Positions 4,951 through 10,661 of a DNA stretch of 10,661 bases are shown in pieces; positions within the stretch are counted from its first letter, which is position 1; each line of letters starts with the position of its first letter. The position numbers and the translations under genes are program-made. This DNA is from an uncultured Megasphaera sp. (GTDB lineage: Bacteria; Bacillota; Negativicutes; Veillonellales; Megasphaeraceae), in assembly GCA_900540735.1 (NCBI GenBank), contig UQHB01000056.1:1-10661 (forward strand), given 5' to 3'. The notes beneath the pieces are model-generated. The model searched no databases. It was given only the letters and a program-made list of their open reading frames with translations, and was not told where the DNA came from.

Positions 4951-6903
4951 ATGCGTATAGTTGATTTACTGAAAAAAGAAAGTATTGACTTACACGCTAG
5001 TGTAAAAACGAAGGCTGAAGCCATTGACCATCTCGTCGATTTGATGGAAAAAGGCGGTAATCTCAAAGACAAGGAGGCGTATAAACAGCGCGTCCTCGCT
5101 CGTGAAGAAGAAGGCAGCACCGGTATTGGCGAAGGCATTGCTATTCCCCATGCAAAAACGGATGCAGTTACGGCTCCAGGCCTGGCTTCGATGATTGTCC
5201 GCGACGGCGTCGATTACGAAAGCCTTGACGATGAACCGGCTCACCTCTTTTTCCTCATTGCTGCTCCCGGTACAGGTGCGAACGTCCACCTCGAAGTATT
5301 GAGCCGTCTGTCCCGTATGCTCATGGATGATAACTTCCGCGAAGCTTTACTGAAAGCAGAAACGCCGGACGCATACCTAGCAATCATTGACAAAGCCGAA
5401 GCGGCACAGATTGAAGCCGAAAAAGAAGAAGCTGCGGCGGAAGCGGCAGAAGCTGATACGACGGCGGAAGAAGTGAAAGATGAAACACCGTCTGATAAAC
5501 CTTTCGTCTTAGCTGTTACGGCGTGCCCGACTGGTATTGCCCACACGTACATGGCTGCAGAAGCGTTAGAACACAAAGGCCAAGCTATGGGTATTGATAT
5601 CAAAGTCGAAACGAACGGCTCTGGTGGTGTGAAAAACAAACTGACAGCTGATGAAATCAAACGGGCTGCAGGCATTATCGTGGCGTGCGATAAAGACGTA
5701 CCGACTCAGCGTTTTGCAGGCAAACAAGTCCTCTTTACGAAAGTGGCAGACGGCATTAAAAAGCCGGAAGAATTGATTCAGACTATTCTCGACGGCAAAG
5801 CACCGGTCTTTGAAGGCACGACTTCTTCGTCCGAAAGTGTTGCTGTTGAAGGCGGCGAAAAAGAAAGCGTTGGCCGTCAGATTTATAAACACTTGATGAA
5901 CGGCGTATCTCATATGCTCCCCTTCGTCATTGGCGGCGGTATTCTCATTGCCTTAGCGTTCCTCTTCGATATGGGCAATGCCGGTACGGTAAACTTCGGT
6001 ACCGGTACACCACTGGCTGCGTTCTTGAAGAATGTCGGTGGTTTGGCCTTCAGCATGATGATGCCGATCTTGGCTGGGTACATCGCTATGAGTATTGGTG
6101 AACGGCCAGCTCTCATGCCTGGTATCGTCGGCGGTTTCCTCGCCACGACTGGCGGCTCTGGTTTCTTTGGTGCTTTATTTGCTGGTTTCATTGCAGGCTA
6201 TCTCATTATTGGCCTGAAAAAGGTATTCTCCCATTTACCGCAAGCTTTAGAAGGGACGAAACCTATCCTGATTTACCCGGTTCTCGGCCTCGTCCTCATC
6301 GGTGCGATTATGACGTACATCATTAATCCGCCGACAGCTGTCTTTAACGCGTGGATTTCGGACACCCTCAATAGCATGACTACGTCGAGCAAGATTATTC
6401 TCGGCCTCATCGTTGGCGGTATGATGTCCATCGACTTCGGCGGCCCGATTAACAAAGCAGCGTACGTCTTTGGTACGGCTTCTCTGATGAGTGCCTCTGG
6501 TACTGCTGTCAGCTCCGGCATTATGGCTTCGGTCATGATTGGTGGTATGGTTCCGCCTATTGCCATTGCGTTAGCAATGCTCATCTTCAAAAATAAATTT
6601 ACACCGAAAGAACGGCAATCGACGATTACGAACTTCATCATGGGCTTGTCCTTCATTACAGAAGGGGCTATTCCCTTCGCTGCTTCGGACCCGATTCACG
6701 TCATTCCGCCGTGCGCTATTGGCGCAGCAACGGCTGGTGCCCTTTCCATGCTCTTTGGTTGCACCGTCCCGGCTCCGCATGGTGGTATCTTCGTCTTCGG
6801 TGTCGTCACGAACTGGCCCATGTACTTCGTATCCCTCGCGATTGGCGCAGTTGTTGCGGCTGTTCTCCTCGGCATTTTCCGAAAAAAACGGGAACAAGTA
6901 TAA
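4951..6903 (+). CDS. fruA: PTS fructose permease, EIIABC (A-B-C order)
   Basis: A 650-residue inner-membrane permease that imports fructose while phosphorylating it to fructose-1-phosphate. EIIA (PTS_EIIA_2 type) spans residues 1-147 with phospho-His67 in GIAIPHAK. An Ala/Glu-rich linker follows (148-180). EIIB spans about 184-285 with phospho-Cys192 in TACPTGIAHTYMAAE. EIIC spans about 308-643 with several TM segments, the GERPALMPG loop (383-391), GGPINKAAY (497-505) and the ITEGAIPFAASDP block (569-581). There is one EIIB domain, unlike enterobacterial FruA, which has a duplicated B' domain and takes phosphate from a separate FPr. Phosphate here should come from PtsH, encoded next. Start ATG 4951 has AAAGGAG at 4934-4940. 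All phosphorylation residues are present. Confidence 0.95.
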   Translation: MRIVDLLKKESIDLHASVKTKAEAIDHLVDLMEKGGNLKDKEAYKQRVLAREEEGSTGIGEGIAIPHAKTDAVTAPGLASMIVRDGVDYESLDDEPAHLFFLIAAPGTGANVHLEVLSRLSRMLMDDNFREALLKAETPDAYLAIIDKAEAAQIEAEKEEAAAEAAEADTTAEEVKDETPSDKPFVLAVTACPTGIAHTYMAAEALEHKGQAMGIDIKVETNGSGGVKNKLTADEIKRAAGIIVACDKDVPTQRFAGKQVLFTKVADGIKKPEELIQTILDGKAPVFEGTTSSSESVAVEGGEKESVGRQIYKHLMNGVSHMLPFVIGGGILIALAFLFDMGNAGTVNFGTGTPLAAFLKNVGGLAFSMMMPILAGYIAMSIGERPALMPGIVGGFLATTGGSGFFGALFAGFIAGYLIIGLKKVFSHLPQALEGTKPILIYPVLGLVLIGAIMTYIINPPTAVFNAWISDTLNSMTTSSKIILGLIVGGMMSIDFGGPINKAAYVFGTASLMSASGTAVSSGIMASVMIGGMVPPIAIALAMLIFKNKFTPKERQSTITNFIMGLSFITEGAIPFAASDPIHVIPPCAIGAATAGALSMLFGCTVPAPHGGIFVFGVVTNWPMYFVSLAIGAVVAAVLLGIFRKKREQV

Positions 6904-6917
6904 CTGAGAAAAATTCT

Positions 6918-6945
6918 TTTAAATTTATAGTATATACAGTATAAT
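6918..6945 (+). promoter_or_regulatory. Possible internal promoter for ptsHI
   Basis: The 81-nt fruA-ptsH gap, the longest in the operon, is very AT-rich and holds TATAAT (6940-6945) with TTTAAA (6918-6923, 4 of 6 matches to TTGACA) at a 16-nt spacing. It could supply basal PtsH and PtsI without fructose. AT-richness makes chance matches likely, and no terminator hairpin is visible in the gap. Confidence 0.4.
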
Positions 6946-6984
6946 ATATGACATAGGTATCTATTTTTTAAGGAGGCTTTTATT

Positions 6985-7242
6985 ATGAAAACATTTGACT
7001 ACACTATTACTGATCCCCAAGGTATTCACGCTCGTCCCGCTGGTCTTCTCGTCAAAGAAGCAAAGAAATTCGAATCTACCATTGGCGTTTCTAAAGGCGG
7101 CCGTAAAGGTGATTTGAAGAAAATCTTCACGGTTATGGCTCTCGGTGCTAAACAAGGCGAAACCATTACGGTTACGGTTGACGGCCCGGATGAAGACACA
7201 GCAGCTCCGGCAATCGAAGCATTCTTGAAAGAAAATTTCTAA
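6985..7242 (+). CDS. ptsH: Phosphocarrier protein HPr, lacking regulatory Ser46
   Basis: An 85-residue cytosolic HPr carrying phosphate from enzyme I to EIIA of FruA. The active site GIHARPAG (13-20) has phospho-His15 and Arg17. It aligns without gaps to Bacillus HPr as I remember it through residue 54. The segment that should read LKSIMGVMSLG (44-54) is LKKIFTVMALG here, so position 46 is Lys (codon AAA), Met48 is Phe and Gly49 is Thr. HPr kinase/phosphorylase therefore has no serine to modify at this site, and the CcpA contact surface is altered. His15 and its surroundings are intact, so transport should work. Start ATG 6985 follows AGGAGG (6971-6976). ptsI begins 19 nt downstream, so the two are co-transcribed. 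Confidence 0.95.
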   Translation: MKTFDYTITDPQGIHARPAGLLVKEAKKFESTIGVSKGGRKGDLKKIFTVMALGAKQGETITVTVDGPDEDTAAPAIEAFLKENF

Positions 7243-7261
7243 GGTACGGAGGAAACGAAAT

Positions 7262-8890
7262 ATGTTGACGCTGCACGGAAAAAGCGTGTTTAACGGCATC
7301 ACAATCGGCCCTCTCGCGCTATTCCATCGTAACACCATTTCTACGGCTGTCCGCCCCATTGACGACGTAGACGCAGAAATCGCGCGCTTCCAAAAGGCCC
7401 GCGAAGAAGCTCAAGGGCAGTTGGATGACCTCTATGAAAAGGCCATTGAAAAAGTCGGCGAAGAACAGGCTGCTGTCTTTGAAGTCCATCAAATGATGCT
7501 CGAAGACGACGACTACATCGATTCCATTGAAACGATGATTCGCGACGAACAGCTCAATGCTGAAGCGGCTGTGGACCGGACGGCACAGCAATTTGCAGAT
7601 ATGTTCCGTTCTATGGAAGACGCGTACATGAAAGAACGGGCAGCTGATGTCCTCGACATTTCCCGTCGTGTAGAACAACAACTTTGCGGCGGCCCAGCTA
7701 TTGACTTTAGCTCATACGACCACGTCATCGTCGCTGCAGACGACCTGGCGCCGAGCGAAACGCTCCAGCTCGATACGGACAAAATCTTAGGCTTTGTCAC
7801 CTCTGCTGGCAGCACCAATTCCCATACGGCTATTTTAGCGCGTACCTTGGGTATTGCAGCTGTCGTCAGCACGGGTACAGTTCTCCACACGGACGTAGAA
7901 GGCGTGACCGCCATCATCGACGGCTTTACAGGCCATGTCTACATCGACCCTGATGAAGAAACGCTCACGAAGATGAAAGCGAAACAAGCAGAAGCGGCAG
8001 AACGGCAGGCCCGTCTCGACCAGCTCCGCGGTGTGCCGACAGAAACGAAAGACGGCAAGAAGATTAAGCTCTATGCCAACATTGGCAACCCGAGCAACTT
8101 GCCGCAAGTCCTCGAAAATGATGCTGAAGGCATTGGCCTCTTCCGCAGTGAATTCATTTACCTCGACAGCAGTGATTACCCGACTGAAGAACAGCAATTC
8201 GATGCGTATAAAAAAGCAGCGGAAGCACTGGGCGGTAAAACTGTTGTCATCCGTACCCTCGATATTGGTGCAGACAAACAAGTCAATTACTTTAACTTAG
8301 AACACGAAGAAAACCCGGCTATGGGCATGCGGGCTATCCGTATTTGCCTCACGCGGCCGAGCCTCTTCAAAACGCAATTACGCGCTCTTCTCCGCGCGTC
8401 AGCGTTCGGCAAAATTGCCATCATGTTCCCCATGATTATTTCGGTCGATGAAGTCCGTAAAGCAAAAGCTATCCTTCAGGAAGTTCGCGAAGAACTCGAT
8501 GAAAAAGGCATTGCCTACGACAAAGACATGGAAGTGGGTATCATGGTCGAAACACCGGCTGCAGCCGTTATGAGTGATGAACTGGCAAAAGAAGTAGACT
8601 TCTTCAGCATCGGTTCTAATGATTTGACCCAGTATACGCTGGCTATTGACCGGCAGCAAACGAATCTCGATGACTTCTTTGATCCCCATCACCCGGCTGT
8701 GCTCCGCTTCATCCAGATGACCATCGAAAACGGTCATAAAGCAGGCATTTGGGTCGGCATTTGCGGTGAACTCGGTGCAGACTTAGAATTGACTGAAACG
8801 TTCCTCAAAATGGGCGTTGATGAATTGTCCGTCAGCCCTCCTGCTGTGCTTGGGTTGCGTGAAAAGATTCGTTCTATTAGTATTCAGTAA
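7262..8890 (+). CDS. ptsI: PTS enzyme I (PEP-protein phosphotransferase)
   Basis: A 542-residue cytosolic enzyme that autophosphorylates from PEP and donates to HPr His15; slightly shorter than the usual 570-575. The N-terminal domain (about 1-225) has an HPr-binding helical part (about 35-145) and the swivelling phospho-His domain with His188 in AGSTNSHTAILAR (182-194). The family norm there is GGRTSH, so the residues before the His differ. The C-terminal PEP-binding TIM barrel (about 255-540) has EGIGLFRSEFIY (289-300), RTLDIGADK (331-339), NPAMGMRAIR (351-360), the metal site IMVETPAA (427-434), GSNDLTQYTLAIDR (451-464) and the acid/base Cys501 in GICGELGAD. Start ATG 7262 has GGAGG at 7248-7252. 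It is the last gene of the operon. Confidence 0.95.
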   Translation: MLTLHGKSVFNGITIGPLALFHRNTISTAVRPIDDVDAEIARFQKAREEAQGQLDDLYEKAIEKVGEEQAAVFEVHQMMLEDDDYIDSIETMIRDEQLNAEAAVDRTAQQFADMFRSMEDAYMKERAADVLDISRRVEQQLCGGPAIDFSSYDHVIVAADDLAPSETLQLDTDKILGFVTSAGSTNSHTAILARTLGIAAVVSTGTVLHTDVEGVTAIIDGFTGHVYIDPDEETLTKMKAKQAEAAERQARLDQLRGVPTETKDGKKIKLYANIGNPSNLPQVLENDAEGIGLFRSEFIYLDSSDYPTEEQQFDAYKKAAEALGGKTVVIRTLDIGADKQVNYFNLEHEENPAMGMRAIRICLTRPSLFKTQLRALLRASAFGKIAIMFPMIISVDEVRKAKAILQEVREELDEKGIAYDKDMEVGIMVETPAAAVMSDELAKEVDFFSIGSNDLTQYTLAIDRQQTNLDDFFDPHHPAVLRFIQMTIENGHKAGIWVGICGELGADLELTETFLKMGVDELSVSPPAVLGLREKIRSISIQ

Positions 8891-8901
8891 GCAGCATAGC
8901 G

Positions 8902-8935
8902 AAAGAGCTCTCTTTACAAAGAGAGCTCTTTTTTT
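8902..8935 (+). terminator. Intrinsic terminator of the fru-pts operon
   Basis: AAAGAGCTCTCTTT (8902-8915) and its exact complement at 8918-8931 form a strong hairpin, 12 nt after the ptsI stop. The T-run extends to 8935. Confidence 0.92.
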
Positions 8936-8994
8936 GCATTTCACATTTTTCTAGCCTAAAACAGGGGGTAAAATCACATTTTTCCGTTTTTGCT

Positions 8995-9025
8995 AAAAAA
9001 ATACGGCTAACAAATGTTAGCCGTA
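8995..9025 (-). terminator. Intrinsic terminator of the sodium:solute symporter gene
   Basis: TACGGCTAAC (9002-9011) and GTTAGCCGTA (9016-9025) form a perfect 10-bp stem with loop AAAT. On the minus strand it is followed by seven T (8995-9001 read as A on plus). It ends the convergent symporter transcript. Together with the operon terminator it insulates the two units. Confidence 0.92.
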
Positions 9026-9045
9026 CGCATTACAGATATATAAAT

Positions 9046-10458
9046 TTAGATGTCATCTTCCTTGACTGTAGGCAAGACAATCGGTGTCTTATCGACGAGG
9101 TGGACGATGAGGAGCGTAATAATACAAATAACCCATTCGAAGTAAATGACATGTGGGAAAATCCGAATAGCCGGGCAAAGCTGCCAAGCAAAGAGGCCGA
9201 CAATACCGACGAGGGTCGTATAGAAGGCTGTATTTTTACGGCACAAAGACGGGCAGAACATAGTGCACAAGAAGACGAGCGTAAATGCTGTCGTCAAGCT
9301 GAGGCCAATGAGCATGATTTTGACGATACCAACGGCATTGAAGGCAAGCCACAACGTACCAAGGCCAACGATGAGGATGATGAGCCGTGTTGCTTTGACG
9401 TAAGATGGTTTAGAAATATTTTTGTTAATGAACCGCTTGTAAATATCTTGGGTAATCAAGGTACTTGCACCAAGGAGAATCGTGCAAGCTGTCGAAACGT
9501 CAGCAGCCCACAGACCAGCCAAGGTCATACCGGACGAGAACGGGTCCAGGCTCATAATGATTTGCGGTAACGCCAAGGTTGGGTTTAAATCAGGGTATTG
9601 TGCTTTTGCAGCCATACCAAGGATAGCACAGATAAAACCGACTGGGAAAATGATGATACCACCGAGTACGAAGCCTCGTTTAGCAGCTTTTTCATTTTTG
9701 GCACCACAAGCGATTTGTACAGGTCCAGCCGTAATAGCCTGGGTCGTCATGACGATAATCCAGCCGAGGAGAACAGCCATAGACAGGCCGCTGAAAGGGC
9801 CAAACCAATCGAACGGCACTTGAGGAAGTGCTGCATTAATGCCGCTAATACCGCCGTCACGCAAGAGAATACGAATGAGGGCATAGACGATACCTAAGTA
9901 AATGACGGCAACGCTGAGGATGTTAGAAAGGCCAGATGACCACAAGCCGCCAATGGCCGTAATGCCAATAAAAACAATAGCACTAATAATCATGCCTGTA
10001 TGCATAGAGAATACGTCGGGCATTAAGGCATGTAAAATAGAACCGCCAGCAACGTACTGCAAGGACGTAATACAAATCATGATGATAGACAAGCCAATAA
10101 CGCTGATGACGCGGGCTTTCTGGTCATAACTGCGTTCGAATAATTCCGGAATGGTCGTACAGTTTAAAGACCGGTATTTCCCGGCAGCGACAAAGCCCAT
10201 GATAATGGCCCCAATGGCCCAAGCACCGTTGTACCAACCAGCAGATAAGCCGATTTTTGTAGCACTTTCGGCAACGCCGACGGTCGAAGCAGCACCGACA
10301 GCCATGCCGGTGACACTGACCGCAATAAGGCCTGTTGAGAATTTACGGCCTGCAAATAAATATTCTGTCGGGTTTTTGCTGGCCCGACGCTTGACGTAAA
10401 AGGATATAGCGAATAATAGCGCAATATATAAAATGACAATACCTAATTGAATAGACAC
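9046..10458 (-). CDS. Sodium:solute symporter (SSS family), substrate unknown
   Basis: A 470-residue inner-membrane protein with about 12-13 hydrophobic segments, normal for the SSS family (Na+-coupled uptake of proline, pantothenate, sugars and similar solutes). Family features: EYLFAGRKFSTG after TM1 (32-43); the GMAVGAASTVGVAE segment (51-64); AIGGLWSSGLSNILSVAVI (168-186), which matches the SSS signature region; and AADVSTACTILLGAS followed by TQDIY (318-340), the segment bearing Ser/Thr residues of the Na2-type sodium site. The start is GTG (plus 10456-10458), with AAGGGG 11 nt upstream (plus 10470-10475). An upstream -35/-10 pair and a downstream terminator make it monocistronic and convergent with the fru-pts operon. 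Nothing nearby tells the substrate. Confidence 0.85.
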   Translation of the reverse strand: MSIQLGIVILYIALLFAISFYVKRRASKNPTEYLFAGRKFSTGLIAVSVTGMAVGAASTVGVAESATKIGLSAGWYNGAWAIGAIIMGFVAAGKYRSLNCTTIPELFERSYDQKARVISVIGLSIIMICITSLQYVAGGSILHALMPDVFSMHTGMIISAIVFIGITAIGGLWSSGLSNILSVAVIYLGIVYALIRILLRDGGISGINAALPQVPFDWFGPFSGLSMAVLLGWIIVMTTQAITAGPVQIACGAKNEKAAKRGFVLGGIIIFPVGFICAILGMAAKAQYPDLNPTLALPQIIMSLDPFSSGMTLAGLWAADVSTACTILLGASTLITQDIYKRFINKNISKPSYVKATRLIILIVGLGTLWLAFNAVGIVKIMLIGLSLTTAFTLVFLCTMFCPSLCRKNTAFYTTLVGIVGLFAWQLCPAIRIFPHVIYFEWVICIITLLIVHLVDKTPIVLPTVKEDDI

Positions 10459-10535
10459 GATATATCCATCCCCTTCTATAAAATTCGCAACTATCGTTCC
10501 TAAGGATGCAACAATAGTAACGTAAATATGGTGCT

Positions 10536-10564
10536 ATTATATGCTATTTTGTAGTAAAATACAA
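10536..10564 (-). promoter_or_regulatory. Promoter of the sodium:solute symporter gene
   Basis: Read on the minus strand, TTGTAT (plus 10559-10564) is followed after 17 nt by a perfect TATAAT (plus 10536-10541). The leader to GTG would be about 70 nt. The spacer holds an ATTTT-N5-AAAAT inverted repeat (10546-10560) that could be an operator, but such AT-rich palindromes arise easily by chance. Confidence 0.65.
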
Positions 10565-10574
10565 TCCTTTTATG

Positions 10575-10606
10575 CGAAAAAAAGTAGAAACTATAAGACT
10601 TTTTCG
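10575..10606. repeat. AT-rich inverted repeat upstream of the symporter promoter
   Basis: CGAAAAAAAGT (10575-10585) faces ACTTTTTCG (10598-10606) across a 12-nt loop. It could be a weak bidirectional terminator for a neighbour beyond the window edge or a protein site. I see no gene in 10565-10661. Confidence 0.3.
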
Positions 10607-10661
10607 TTTGATGAATTGCAACTTTTAGTGCGACACTCGTAATTCATGTACAAGTACCTCA

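Noticed and set aside
1..8905. Identical 9-mer TAGCGAAAG just before two terminators (1-9 and 8897-8905)
   Set aside because: Two 9-bp matches in 10.6 kb beside unrelated hairpins are not enough to infer a shared element.
8941..8984. Direct repeat TCACATTTTTC at 8941-8951 and 8974-8984 between the two convergent terminators
   Set aside because: Low-complexity AT-rich sequence with no gene start nearby and no insertion-element features.
847..10439. Many other open frames of 60-170 codons opposite or overlapping the listed genes, for example minus 5241-5675, plus 9100-9570 and minus 7835-8281
   Set aside because: They lie in other frames of clearly conserved genes, lack good ribosome binding sites and give compositions typical of shadow frames.
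1..10661. tRNA, rRNA, CRISPR arrays, insertion sequences, phage or conjugative genes
   Set aside because: None seen on either strand. The genes are ordinary chromosomal transport and metabolic units with no terminal inverted repeats or recombinases.

Overview
The window looks like chromosomal DNA from a Negativicutes bacterium (Veillonellaceae type, Megasphaera being my best guess). It codes for an outer-membrane trimeric autotransporter, so the cell is diderm. The regulatory style is nevertheless that of Firmicutes: strong AGGAGG-type ribosome binding sites, TTG and GTG starts, TTGACA/TATAAT promoters, a DeoR-type fructose repressor and a riboswitch that works through an intrinsic terminator. 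The genus is an inference from gene content and style, not from a marker gene.

Layout. 1-54: terminator of a gene lying outside the window. 73-186: a ZTP (pfl) riboswitch followed by an intrinsic terminator. 221-1483 (+): a 12-TM MFS transporter of the oxalate/formate antiporter (OFA) family under that riboswitch. 1484-1747: AT-rich intergenic region with a near-consensus promoter overlapped by a Fur-like site. 1748-3031 (+): a small YadA-like trimeric autotransporter with an extra coiled coil after its beta-barrel anchor, ended by a terminator at 3070-3100. 3101-3254: control region with two candidate promoters and two 16-bp repeats exactly 30 bp apart. 3255-8890 (+): a complete fructose PTS operon, fruR-fruK-fruA-ptsH-ptsI, ended by a terminator at 8902-8935. 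9046-10458 (-): a convergent sodium:solute symporter of unknown substrate with its own terminator and promoter. 10565-10661: no gene seen.

How the genes work together. PtsI takes phosphate from PEP and passes it to PtsH, then to the EIIA and EIIB domains of FruA. FruA imports fructose as fructose-1-phosphate. FruK converts this to fructose-1,6-bisphosphate for glycolysis, and FruR presumably senses the sugar phosphate. Having the general PTS proteins inside the fructose operon makes the unit self-sufficient. The HPr has lysine where Gram-positive HPr has the regulatory Ser46, so it is probably a pure phosphocarrier. The first gene links one-carbon status to transport: ZTP/ZMP rises when 10-formyl-tetrahydrofolate is short, and relief of termination would raise an OFA carrier, plausibly for formate.

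The observations I consider strongest are the ZTP-controlled OFA transporter, the Ser46-less HPr in the fructose operon, and the probably periplasmic coiled coil added behind the YadA anchor. I did not find a wholly new multi-gene system.
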